64,000 bases of DNA from positions 224,812,537-224,876,536 of the forward strand of contig NC_134397.1 in assembly GCF_050003625.1 (NCBI RefSeq), written 5' to 3'. Under the pieces are notes generated by a model that was not told the origin of the DNA, searched no databases, and worked only from the letters and a program-made list of their open reading frames with translations. Of this stretch, positions 47,241-58,298 are shown one piece after another. How positions within the stretch are numbered: position 1 is the first letter of the stretch; each line of letters begins with the position of its first letter. A program made the position numbers and the translations under genes. The stretch comes from Haematobia irritans. Lineage: Eukaryota; Arthropoda; Insecta; Diptera; Muscidae.

Positions 47241-47679
47241 CTTCATATGCTATCAAAGTCCCTTAACAACGAAATAACGACAACTTTATTTTCCAAATTA
47301 AGACTCGACTTCCAGTAGAAATTATGCTATATTTCAAGTAAAAAACGTCTTTAAAATAAAGTGTTGAAAATATTTCCTATATTTGAAGGATTTTTTGCTT
47401 TGTAGTCAAGATGCAAAAAGACAACAAATTCAAAGACAATTTCATTAAATTTAAAGAATTTTTCTGAATTATCAAAGTCAAGTTGACCTTAGTTGATACT
47501 CATTTTTAAGTGAAATCACTTAATTATAAGGACAATACCACTTCATTGAAAAGTTTATCGACTTTTGGACAAGGAAAAAACTTAATACTAAAGAAATGCG
47601 TCTTCTATGCTAAGCAAAATTTGCATTCGTATTTTAAAGAAATGAAATCTTTGACCTCACGACAATATTTGTTTCAGTG

Positions 47680-49630
47680 CGTGTGTATAATTTTCTTTAA
47701 TTAATTATGTATAACCATATGTCTAGTCCACAAGATAATCTAATGGGAAACCCACTATATGCTATAAATATTACAAATTTTCTAGAGCATGCCATGTTCG
47801 CGCCTTTTGGAAACACACACATAAATTTTATTATTACATTGTTAAAATTCTTCCATGGACATTTAAATGAATTGTGTGTGATTTAAGGGCTTAACCGAAA
47901 ATCCTAAAGAAATCGTAGCATATCTCTTCACTCAGAATCATCTACCTCTGACTGTTTAGACATTGTGAACAAAATATTGACAAAGACTCAAGTGACAAAT
48001 AAATATCTAAAAACTAAAATATCGAACATAATTTCTGAAACGAAAAAGGGGAGATGTCATCATAGCAGTATAACACCCTCTTTAATAATACCTGTCTTCT
48101 CATGTGATCAACCACAATTTTATGTTGTATGTAACGGAAGTGATTTAAATTTGAATTGAGATTGGGTGGATGGATTGTTTTTTATGAGATTCCTTCTGAC
48201 ACAAGTGTCAATGTGAATATGAACTTACAGTCAGTTGTGAATTTAAAAACTTTAACAACACTCATATATAAATTTTTATGCATCCTCTTTACCTTTCATA
48301 GGAAATTAATGATCTCTTAAGTGTTGAGTTATGTTAATAACAATTTTTATTTTGAATCATTGCCAACGGAGAATATTTTTTGTTTTTTTTTTTTTTTTTC
48401 AATTTAGCCTTCTATATATTTAGGTTCTCATATATTTTAAATGACATCAGAAGAAAACACCAAAAAACCTGAGTAGACCAATTATTTCAATGACATTTTG
48501 CAATTGTCATTACATTTTTCTCAATTAAAATATCATTTTCTTATATTTGCCAAAACTTAATGGATATGAATGGGGCGGCATATTCTTTAAAATTAAATTT
48601 CTTGAAAAAGATAGATAATGAGACAAAAATTTGACAACTTACATGACTGAGATTGGAATACACATAAATAAAATTGGATTGTAAAGTTATACGAAAAGAT
48701 GATGCACAGTGCGGGTGAAAAGTGGTTAAATTTGGGAAGAATAATTCTCGTATGTAAATTTCATAAGAAATTAACATAAAAAACAAATTGAATCGTCTCA
48801 CCCGGCCAGATCTCGCTAAAGACTATGGAAATGTATAGTGGCCAACACTGAAACATATATGTATAGTAGACCTGTCCAGATTTCCAAAGTTCACATTTTT
48901 TAATGAGCACTTACAGTTTTAGAATCTCTCAATGATTGTAATAAGAGCTATGAAAAAAGATTTTGAAAAACTTTTGCCAAAAAGTTGCTCAACGTGGTTG
49001 AAGTCAGGATTTTGGCAATTTTCGAAAATTTTAAAGGTATACGTACAAACAAAATTTTAAATAATTTATTAATAAATATAAGAAATATATAAAAGAGCTA
49101 TCTTTGAGCTAAATGCTCAAGCAAATAATAAAAAATTCAAAACGTGAAATTTATTGAGCCGTTTGCTTGCTGTAGCCTCTGGAAATCAAAAAATGCAGAA
49201 AATTTCCGCAATTTTTTTTTTCAATGCATTATATGTTTTCGAAAAAAAAATTATATACGTTTGCATATTTTTTATATATTCTTGGAACAATAAGGTATAA
49301 AAAAAATTTAGATTAAGAATTTTTGGATGTGTCATTAGTCGCTAAAAAATGAATTCCTTTATGAAAGTCTCACTTAACCCATATGTGTTATTGTGAAATA
49401 TCAGCTTATGAGCTAAAAGTCAAAGCAATAATAAGATAGATTAAAATTTTTAAAAAGTGCCACATATAACTAAAAGTAAAATATTTAAGTGAGACATAAG
49501 CAGTTGTTATGGAGTAATTAAATTTTTTTTATGTGTAGAACACTTTAACTTTTTTTCAAATAGAATAAATGGAATCCCATCAGCGAAGTTGAATGTTTAA
49601 TAAGATGATTTCCTTCCTATGACAAGCACG
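47680..49630. other. AT-rich non-coding DNA
   Basis: No element, exon or RNA gene could be recognised. A poly-T run occurs near 48390. Short frames at 47965 and 48801 lack any motif. Confidence 0.45.
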
Positions 49631-49664
49631 GGTGGCAACCGTGCCCAAAATAATCTACCAAAAT

Positions 49665-51150
49665 TGCGAGAAAATTTTACCAAAACACTACCAAACACAA
49701 GAATGTTATTTTGCAAAATTTTATTCTATAGAAAGTTTTATCAAAATTTTATTTCTTTGTCAAAATTTTGTTAAAAATGTTATATCTATAGAAAATTTCA
49801 TCAAAATTTTATTTCTGTAGAAAATTTTGTTAAAATTTTATTTCTATAGAAATTTTATTCAAAATTTTATTTCCATAGAAATTTTTCAAAATTTTAGTTC
49901 TGTAGAAAATTTTATCAAAACTTTATTGCTATAGAAAATTTTGTCAAAATTTTGTTGCTATAGAAAATTTTGTCAAAATTTTATTTCTATAGAAATTGTT
50001 GCGAAGATTTTATTCCTGTAGAAAAATTTTTCAAAACTTTATTTTTATAAAAAATTTTGTCACAGTTTTATTTCTATAGAAAATTTTGTCAAAAATTTAT
50101 TCCTTTAGAAAAATTTATCAAAATTTTATTTCTTTAGAAAAATTTATCAAAATTTTATTTTTATAGAAATTTTTATCAAATTTTTATTTCTATAAAAAAT
50201 TTTGTCAAAATTTTATTTCGGTAGATCTTTTGTTCAAAATTTTATTTCTATAAAATTTTTTTTCAAAATTTTTATTTCTATAGACATTTTGGTCAAAATT
50301 TTATTCTATAGACAATTTTGTCAAATTTTTATATCTATAGAAAAATTTGTCAACATTTTATTTCTGTAGAAGCTTTTGTCAAGATTTTATTTCTTAGAAA
50401 CTTTTGTAAAATTTTTATTTATGTGGAGAATTTTGTCAAAATTCTCTTCCTATAAATAATTTGTCAACAATTTATTTCTACAGACAATTTTGTCAAAATT
50501 TTATATCTGTAGAAAATTTTGTCAAAATTTTGTTTCTATAGACAATTTTGTCAAAATGTTATTTCTATAGACAATTTGTTCACAATTTTATTCCCATAAA
50601 AAAATTTGTTAACAATTTTTTTGATTGAAAATTTTGGCTAAATTTTATTTCTCTAGAAAATTTTGTCAAAATTTTATTTCTATAGACAATTTTTTCAAAA
50701 TTTTATTTCTATAGAAAAATTTTTCAACATTTTGTTTGATTGAAAATTTTGGCTAAATTTTATTTCTATAGAAAAATTTGTCAAAATTTTATTTCTATAG
50801 ACAATTTTGTAAAAATTTTAATTTCCATAGACAATTTTGTCAAAATTTTATTTCTATAGAAAGTTTTGTAAAATTTTATTTCTATAGGAAATTTTGTCAA
50901 AATTTTATTTCTATAGAAAATTTTGTCAAAATTTGGTTTCTATAGATAATTTTGTCAAAATTTCATTTCTATAAAAAAAAATTTGGCTAAATTTTTTTTC
51001 GAATGAAAATATTGGCTAAATTTTATTTCTATAGAAGAATTTATCAAAATTTTATTTTTGTAGAAGCTTTTGTCAAGATTTCATTTCTTAGAAAATTTTG
51101 TAAAATTTTTATTTCTGTAGAAAATTTTGTCAAAATTCTATTTCGTTTTG
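49665..51150 (+). repeat. Large diverged 29-bp array
   Basis: About fifty units, introduced by GGTGGCAACCGTGCCCAAAA and TAATCTACCAAAATTG. A variant unit with TTGATTGAAAATTTTGGCTA recurs at 50625, 50735, 50990 and again in the next array. It ends at TTCGTTTTGTTTGTTATTG, the border of a foldback element. Confidence 0.85.
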
Positions 51151-51520
51151 TTTGTTATTGTTGGTATCTCTTCAATCATTATTGTTGTTCTTGATCTCAG
51201 CTGGATGTACAGCTGTTTTGGAATTACCACATTCCTCATCAGCATCCTCTAACATACTTGCAGCAAAACTATCAACCAATTATCAGAATAAATTTGGGTA
51301 ATTCACTCAACCCAAAGTGAACTGCACTTGAACATTCCGAAAAAAGGTTTGATAGTCGGCTATGGCTAAACAAATATGCCAAACTCAAATCATTGATTTG
51401 AATGTAGTTGGCTGGGTTTGTTTTTGAGCGTGAGTCCTCTATCTTCATTCGTTTTGTTTGTTATTGTTGGTTTCTCTTCAATCATTATTGTTGTTCTTGA
51501 TCTCAGCTTAAAACCATCAG
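51146..51520. mobile_element. Foldback-family relative of 16394
   Basis: It shares ACATTCCTCATCAGCATCCT and CTATCAACCAATTATCAGAA with the centre of the 16394 element. GTTATTGTTGGT...CTCTTCAATCATTATTGTTG occurs at both its edges, but here as a direct rather than inverted repeat, suggesting rearrangement of one arm. Confidence 0.55.
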
Positions 51521-51544
51521 AAAACATAAGGTACATTTTTTTTT

Positions 51545-52085
51545 TAATTTTATTTCTATAGAAAGATTTGAAAATTTTTATTTTTTATAGAACATTTTGA
51601 AAAATTTTATTTCTATTGAAAATTTTGTAACAATTTTATTTCTATAGAAAAATTTGTCAATATTTTTTTTTTTGGATTGAAAATTTTTGCTAAATTTTAT
51701 TTCTATAGAAAAATTTGTCAAAATTTTATTTCTATAGAAAATGTTGTCAAAAATTTATTTCTGTAGAAAATTTTGTAAAAATTTGGTTTCTATAGACAAT
51801 TTTGTCAAAATTTTATTCCTATAGACAATTTTGTCAAAATTTTATTTCCATAGAAAATTTTGTCTAAATTTTATTTCTATAGTAAAGTTTGTCATTTTTT
51901 TTTTTTTTTTTGATTGAAAATTTTGGCTAAATTTTATTTCCATAGAAAAATTTGTCACAATTTCTGTAGAAAATTTTGTCAAAATTCTATTTCTATAAAT
52001 AATTTGTCAAAATTTTATTTCTATAGACAATTTTTTCAAAATTTTATTTTTATAGAAAAATTGTCAAATTTTTTATTTCCAATTT
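51545..52085 (+). repeat. 29-bp array
   Basis: About seventeen diverged units, again including GATTGAAAATTTTGGCTAAA variants and a T14 run near 51900. Confidence 0.8.
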
Positions 52086-52625
52086 GTCCATAATACTCTT
52101 ATTTATTAGCCAATGTTACTCAACTTTCAAATTTAGATGTATTAACCTATCTTATTCCGACTTAAATATAGCTCTCTCATAAAAGTATTGCCCGATTTTA
52201 ACAAATTTTGATACATTACCCACACTAATTGAGCGATTTCCTTTTTCCAATAGTGGACTCAATATTATAGCTCCTAATATCAGGCATTTCTGTTTGGTAC
52301 ACCTACAAAAAAGACCTCCGTGGCCTTTTGTAGGAGTAAATTTTATCCGATGCCTTTGAAATGTTGCGCTCTAATTACCACGCAAAAATTACTTCATATC
52401 GGTTCATAATTATTTATAGAATCTTCAATATAAAACGATGAAAAACTATAGAGGCTGATATAGGTATTTATTCCGACTTTTTTAATCTAACTTAGACTCC
52501 CTACGAACTAGCAAACACATAATCTTAAGAAGTTTAAAGAGTCTTTAGTAGAACTTTGTATGCAATCTATGATGGAGAGTACATAGACTAGCCCTTGCCG
52601 ATTTTTCGGTTGTATTTTGATATTA
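52086..52625 (-). mobile_element. Old, decayed family-3 DINE
   Basis: Family-3 landmarks survive in order: ATCCGATGCCTTTGAAAT (unit), CATATCGGTTCATAATTATT (linker), then TAGTAGAACTTTGTATGCAA and TCTATGATGGAGAGTACATA, a degraded form of the 5' end. Far more substitutions than in the other copies, so it marks an earlier wave. Confidence 0.6.
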
Positions 52626-53531
52626 GCCTGATATCATTGCAGGCTGGTTTATTTTATTGTCTCATATTTCACTATCAATTCAGTGCTCCTCTTTAGACTA
52701 AAGGAATTATCCAAATCTTAAGTGAGCATTAAATTTGCAAATCGCTTACATTTTACATGGCGCATAATTCGAAGACGCCACAAATGCAAAAAATAAATGG
52801 AACATAATTAATGCGGTCTGGAAGTCTTTGAAGTTGCCAAAGAGGCGCAAATAAATTGCTCAATTATGAAATATTAACCGACCCATCAGCTCATGTAAAG
52901 CAAAAAAAAAGGGAAGCAGCACAAATCTGCAACACAAACTGATTTCTTTCCACAACCCACAAAAAGAGGAAAAGGAAGAATATAGCGAATGGCATACCCA
53001 TTTGTAACGGATGTTCAACTACTTCCTTGAGCTGAGATCTTCTGAAATCAACCAACAAAACAAAAAGCATCTCCTATGGGAAAGTTAATTACTCATTTGT
53101 AATGTCAGTCGGTGGCACCACCACCGATGGTGGTTCATGAGGAATGTAACTAATTAGAATTGCCATTGGTACTTTTATGGATCGTTTTTGTTCCCTACAA
53201 GAGACGTAAAAGATTCTGCGATTAATGAATGTACATTCCGAAAATTCCCCACACGACAATGTCATCGGCTTGTGGAGATACATTGGGGAATTAATTGAAA
53301 AATCTCAATGGGATGAGCAAACAAACAAAAGGCCGCCAATATAACTATAAATATTATGTGGACAATATTTTTTTTCTGTAAGACGAAAACTATGAATAGG
53401 GTGTTGGTCATTGAAAAGATGGAAATTGTCTTAGTAATGCGCGATTGATAACAGATGGCGTAGTTCGGGATTTATACATCAGACACTATGGAAAGTATAT
53501 TCATGTCCTCATTCCATAGCAAAAATACAAC
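52626..53531. other. Non-coding, single-copy-looking DNA
   Basis: No gene or repeat recognised. A 64-codon minus frame at 53283-53089 lacks motifs. Confidence 0.4.
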
Positions 53532-53611
53532 CATGTTGTCCACACGCCGGACAAATGACACGCACTGAATATGAACAGTACTTGTCATTTGTCCGACGTG
53601 TAGACAACATG
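53532..53611. repeat. 29-bp inverted repeat (strong hairpin) with 22-nt loop
   Basis: 53532-53560 (CATGTTGTCCACACGCCGG...) pairs with 53583-53611 (TGTCATTTGTCCGACGTGTA...) at 27 of 29 positions; both mismatches are compatible with G-U pairing in one strand's RNA. The loop is CGCACTGAATATGAACAGTA plus CT. It ends six bases before a family-1 3' hairpin. It could be the remnant of a foldback element or an RNA hairpin. Confidence 0.85.
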
Positions 53612-53616
53612 TTTTT

Positions 53617-54968
53617 ATACCCTGCGCCACACTGTGGAACAGGGTATTATAAGTTAGTGCATATGTTTGTACTACCCAGAAAACGACGAGATAGACACAT
53701 GGTGTCTTTGGCAATTATGCTCAGGGTGGGTCCCTGAGTCGATATAACCATGTCCGTCTGTCCGTCTGTGAACACATATTTGTGATCAAAGTCTAGGTCA
53801 CAATTTAAGTCCAATCGCCATCAAATTTGGCACATGTTCCTAATTTGGATCAGAATAGAAACCTATTGATTTTGGAAGAAATCGGTTCAGATTTAGATAT
53901 AGCTCCCATATATATCTTTTGCCCGATATGCACTAATATGGACCCAGCAGCCAGAGTTTTATACCGATTTGCTTGAAATTTTGTACAAAAATAACACTTA
54001 CTCGTATAGTCAAGTGTGCAAAATATGATTGAAATCGGTTCAGATTTAGATATAGCTCCCATATATCTTTCGACCGATATGGACTTATATGGCCCCAGTA
54101 GCCAGATTTTCGGCTGAATTTGGTTGAAATTTTGCACTAGGAGTACAACTAGTAGTGTAGTCAAGTGTGTCAAATTTTTTTGAAATCGGTTCAGATTTAG
54201 ATATAGCTCCCATATATAGCTTTCGCTCGATTTACATTCATATGACCACAGAGGCCAATTTTTTGCTCCGATTTAGGTGAAATTTTGCACAGGGAGTAGA
54301 CTTAGCATTGTAGCTATGCGTGCCAAATTTGGTTGAAATCGGTTCAGATTTAAATATATCTCCCATATATAGCTTTCGCCCGATTTACACTCGTATGACC
54401 ACAGAGGTCAATCTTTTACTCCTATTTAATTGAAATTTTCCACAGGGAGTAGAATTAGCATGCGTGCCAAATTTGGTTGAAATCGGTTCAGATTTAGATA
54501 TAGCTCCCATATATATGTTTTTCTGATTTGGACAAAAATTGTCAAAATACCAACATTTTCCTTGTAAAATCGCCACTGCTTAGTCGAAAAGTTGTAAAAA
54601 TGACTCTAATTTTCCTAAACTTCTTCTCGATATATATGTAATCGAGCGATAAATCATAAATAAACTTTTGCGAAGTTTCCTTAAAATTGCTTCAGATTTA
54701 AATGTTTCCCATATTTTTTTTTTACTAACATTGTGTTCCACCCTAGTCCATTAGCCGACTTAAATTTTGAGTCTATAGATTTTGTAGAGGCTATCAAATT
54801 CTGTCCAGACCGAGTGATATTTAAATGTATGTATTTGAGACAAACCTTTATATATAGCCCCCAACACATTTGACGGATGTGATATGGTATCGAAAATTTA
54901 GATCTACAAGGTGGTGCAGGGTATAATATAGTCGGCCCCGCCCGACTTTAGACTTTCCTTACTTGTTT
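53617..54968 (-). mobile_element. DINE-1-like element, family 1, complete
   Basis: The 3' hairpin ATACCCTGCGCCACACTGTGG/..CAGGGTAT opens it, then the GTCCGTCTGTCCGTCTG block, about six units and the 5' end GTCGGCCCCGCCCGAC with CTTTCCTTACTTGTT. Confidence 0.75.
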
Positions 54969-55739
54969 TTTACCAATATTGTGTTCCACCCTAGTGCATT
55001 AGTCGACTTAAATTTTTAGTCTATAGATTTGTAGAAGTCTATCAAATTCTGTCCAGATCGAGTGATATTTAACCCTTTCACTACCGAAATAAACCTAAGA
55101 CTAAAAACTTTAATTTTTCTTCTGTTTTTACTAGTACTAACAGCATGTAAAACAAAAATTATCATGTTGAGATCCTACCTCAATTACTTCAAGAGCTATA
55201 TGAGCTTGTTCTGAAAATTTGGTTCTTAAATTGTGACCAAATGGCCTTACGAAAAGAAGTGCTATTTGGTCTATAATATTTTTCAAAGTGTTAGAAAAAA
55301 TACAAAAAAGAACCCGAAAAAGTATCAGCTATAGTTTTTGTATAAATGTCAATTTACTAAAGACATGCAATAGAAAAATTGTCTCAAATTTTCATATTTT
55401 TCGTTTATTGTTAAAGAAGTTTATAAAAATGTATTTTAGTGCCCACCAATATGAAAAATATGTATAGCTTAGTTAGATTAAAGCCTCTACTTTAAAGAAA
55501 CATCGAGAAATAAATCGAAACTAAGTGGGAAAATAGAATTTGGTGTCTTTCTCGAATGTCCTTCTAAGTGGACATCGGTAGTGAAAGGGTTAAATGTATG
55601 TATTTGGGACAAACCTTTATATATAGCCCCCAACACATTTGACGGATGTGATATGGTATCGAAAATTTAGATCTAAAAAGTGGTGCAGGGTATAATATAG
55701 TCGGCCCCGCCCGACTTTAGACTTTCCTTACTTGTTTTT
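54969..55739 (-). mobile_element. Family 1, second 5' end, split by a TTAA-type MITE
   Basis: Starts TTTACCAATATTGTGTTCCA and ends with another GTCGGCCCCGCCCGAC and CTTACTTGTT. Only the 5' section of the element is present. The 517-bp MITE at 55073 sits in its ATATTTAAATG. Confidence 0.65.
55073..55589. mobile_element. piggyBac-like MITE, TTAA duplication, 15-bp ends
   Basis: TTAA at 55069-55072 and 55590-55593 flanks perfect 15-bp inverted ends CCCTTTCACTACCGA/TCGGTAGTGAAAGGG. Excision restores GTGATATTTAAATGTATG as in other family-1 5' sections. The interior is non-coding. It is unrelated inside to the 44338 copy. Confidence 0.9.
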
Positions 55740-55983
55740 ACTAACATTGTGTTCCACCCTAGTGCATTAGCCGACCTAAATTTTGAGGCTATAGATTTTG
55801 TAGAAGTCTATCAAATTCTGTGCGGATCGAGTGATATTTAAATGTATGTATTTGGGACAAACATTTATATATAGCCCCCAACACATTTGAGGGATGTGAT
55901 ATGGTATCGAAAATGTGGATCTACAAAGTGGTGCGGGGTATAATATAGTCGGCTCCGCCCGACTTTGGACTTTCCTTACTTGT
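55740..55983 (-). mobile_element. Family 1, third 5' end in series
   Basis: TTACTAACATTGTGTTCCAC to GTCGGCTCCGCCCGAC and CTTTCCTTACTTGTT, with no repeat units or 3' end. Confidence 0.65.
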
Positions 55984-56042
55984 TTTTTTTTTCTCTCAAT
56001 ATGTCAAGTTGTGTTTGTGGGCACAAAATGCCATTCGCGAGA

Positions 56043-56247
56043 GGGAGCCACCGTGGTGCAATGGTTAGAATGCCCGCCTTGCATACACAGGGCCGTGGGT
56101 TCGAACCCAGTTTCGACAAAACACAAAACTTTTTCGGGCAGCACTCAGTGATAAGAGAGAAGTTCACCAATGTGGTATCACAATGGACTGAATAGTCTAA
56201 GTGAGCCTGATACATCGGGCTGCCACCTAACCTAACTTAACCTAACA
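56043..56247 (+). mobile_element. tRNA-derived SINE with internal deletion
   Basis: The head has B-box GGGTTCGAACCCAG, the most tRNA-like of the set, and GGGCCGTGG in place of the usual GGTCGTGG. The middle of the body is missing: ACTTTTTC joins directly to GGGCAGCACTCAGTGATAAG. The tail is CCTAACCTAACTTAACCTAA. No target duplication identified. Confidence 0.8.
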
Positions 56248-56279
56248 CCAGAAACACGTTTCTGGAAGAATGGGACGTC

Positions 56280-57061
56280 AAAACAGAAACCAGTCGCGAA
56301 TAAATTTTGGTCCGATGGATCTAAGAGGGGTTAACGGATGTTATATTTCCCTCCTAGACACCGATATCTCACTCCAATTTCCTGATCCCAGCACAGTCCA
56401 ACAAGCAGAATTATGGGCTATAAAGAAATCTGTGCAATGACTAAATTCTAACTGGAAGCCCGAGAGCATTTCCATGGATAGCATGAGAGCAATGGCAGAT
56501 AGTGGGGTGCGATCACGAACTGTGTTATAATGTAAAGACATAGTCAAAGTATACAGCAGGATCAGCATCATATGGACATGCCAGAATACAAGTAATCGCC
56601 AAATAATATTGCGAAAGAGTTATAATACTGAGCATGTCAATTGAGAGGAGGGACGACGCAAATCCTGTGGATTAAACCAAACAAAAATGTCTGAAGAGCT
56701 ACTTAAAAAAAGTAGTATGACGGTTAGAAGGCGAAAGAGCTAAGATGCAAAGCATGTGAATTGAGAGGAGGGGCAACGCGAATACTGTGGATTAACCCAA
56801 ACAGAAATGTCTGAAGAACTACTTAAAAAAAGTAGTATGATGGTTAGAAGGGACGTGGGAATCATGATCGTGCACCAAGAGTCGAGGCCAGATTTTTGCC
56901 GATTAGGAGAAGAGGATGATGGGGTATATAGATCATATTTTGAGGAGAGGGAGACCGGGGAACATTATCTATATCTATATATGTGGGCCACAACCTATAT
57001 AGCCCAACATATCGGAGTAGAGGTAACACGGGACCTGGTCGAGCTGGGAGACAGCGACTGA
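56280..57061 (+). pseudogene. Decayed non-LTR retrotransposon ORF2: RNase H and C-terminal region
   Basis: At 56304 the frame reads FWSDGSKR, the first RNase H motif; after a one-base shift near 56328 it continues GCYISLLDTDISLQFPDPS and QQAELWAIKKS (second acid). After an in-frame TGA comes NWKPESISMDSMRAM (third acid) and then WTCQNTSNRQ, a poor match to the WVPGHxxxxGN stretch. The last section (56807-57061) has RPDFCRLGEEDDG and ERETGEHYLYLYM, resembling the CRxC...E..EH.LC zinc-binding tail of I-clade elements with cysteines lost. RNase H removes RNA from RNA-DNA hybrids in retrotransposition; this copy has at least three stops or shifts. The reverse transcriptase part is absent. Clade is an inference. 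Confidence 0.65.
56611..56850 (+). repeat. 120-bp tandem duplication inside the LINE relic
   Basis: GCGAAAGAGT at 56611 and GCGAAAGAGC at 56731 start two copies sharing GTGGATTAA-CCAAACA and CTACTTAAAAAAAGTAGTAT. The period of 120 bp is a multiple of three, and the copies differ at about a dozen sites. Confidence 0.85.
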
Positions 57062-57149
57062 AGACAAATTAGAAATTTCTTGTGGCTTTGGCTCCTGGAA
57101 TAGAGGGGTACGATGGAAAGTAGAACTATAAAGAAGCCACATATTAGCA

Positions 57150-58215
57150 TAAGTGTATGTGAGTCAACATGGGATGGGAAAGCACGGATTCCCCTTTCTA
57201 CCTAACATTTTCGAAATGGCTATGACCGCTGACTGTGTTGGGCCAATGTCAAACAGACGGTTCTGGAAGTTTGGGACTGCAGAACAGGAAATAATTGTTC
57301 ATCGATTGATTAAAAATAGAGAAGAAGATCGATTTCCAGATCACTGCATAATCCTGCAGGCCAGAAGTGCCTTGTCTGACCTAGCCGAAACAGACGGTCC
57401 CAGAAATTTGAGACTCCAGAACATTGACTTGAGGGAAATAATTGTTCACCAATGGATTTAATACACCAACATCCTATTCAGAATGCCAAAACAATCCCGA
57501 TTGACAGGACCTCCTGTCCAACTTAGCCGAATTTTCTATGACCATTAAGTGCGTTGATTTAATGCAGATGGTCCCAGAAGTTTGGACTCCAGAACAGTTA
57601 CCATAAGGAAATAATTGTTCACCAATGGATTTAATACAGAAAGGGGAACCGAACAGACACAAACGTTCTATTCTGATTGCCAGACCACGGCACAAACGTT
57701 CAGGGCAGAAGTGACCTGCCCGACTTAGCCGAAAGAGCTATGATGTCTAATTGTGTTAGTCTGATGCCAAACAGACGGTCCCAGAGGTTTTCGACTCCAG
57801 AAGAGTTACCAGAGGGAAATAATAGTTAATCGAAGGGCTGAAGATGAAGAAGAAGACCGAATTGATCACATACGTGGTGGATTCGTACACACACAGTCCG
57901 CATCACAATTCTCTAGGGCAAATGTACCCTGCCTAACTTAGAAATAGCTATGATCCCTGACTGTCTTGGTCTGCATTTCTGGAAGTTTGGGACTTCAGAA
58001 CAGTTATCAGAGGAAATAAGTGTTCACCGATGTATTGGAGTAGATAGAAAACCCAACTGATCACATACGTGGTGGATCCAGTTACAAGCTTTCTTTTCCG
58101 GTTACCAGACGATAGCATAATCCTGCTGGATAAAAGTGCGTGCTAAATTTAGCCGAATAGTATGATATCAAACAGACGGTCTATTCCGATTGCCAGACCA
58201 CGGCGCAATCCTGCA
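57150..58215 (+). repeat. Degenerate long tandem repeat downstream of the LINE relic
   Basis: Recurring modules appear in the same order four or five times, at a spacing of roughly 200-280 bp: AACAGACGGTCCCAGAAGTT, GACTCCAGAACAGTTACC, GGAAATAATTGTTCACC, TTGCCAGACCACGGC and ACTTAGCCGAA. Copies differ by large indels. A short frame (57153-57461) spans part of it but is not convincing. Confidence 0.65.
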
Positions 58216-58225
58216 AGGTAGAAGT

Positions 58226-58298
58226 CGAAGCAGGAATCGAACCCACGACCTTGTGTATGCAAGGCGGGCATGCTAACCATTGCACCACGGTGGCTCCC
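58226..58298 (-). mobile_element. SINE head alone (tRNA-sized), with target duplication
   Basis: Only the 73-bp tRNA-like head is present (minus strand GGGAGCCACCGTGGTGCAAT to TTCGATTCCTGCTTCG), with both box motifs. TAGAAGT occurs at 58219-58225 and 58299-58305. It has no body, no tail and no CCTAA repeat. It is not called as a tRNA gene because acceptor arms do not pair. Confidence 0.75.

Larger units (their letters stand above)
45720..47679. mobile_element. MITE split by a family-3 DINE
   Basis: Its left part (45720-45796) and right part (47241-47679) match, end to end, the uninterrupted copy at about 9100-9285 (GGAAGCAAATTTTAATTTTTCGC; TTCATATGCTATCAAAGTCC; CGACTTCCAGTAGAAATTAT). It ends near TTTGTTTCAGTG. 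Confidence 0.65.

Noticed and set aside
57153..57461. 102-codon frame as a gene
   Set aside because: It lies in degenerate repeats after the LINE relic; the modules recur downstream with stops and indels.
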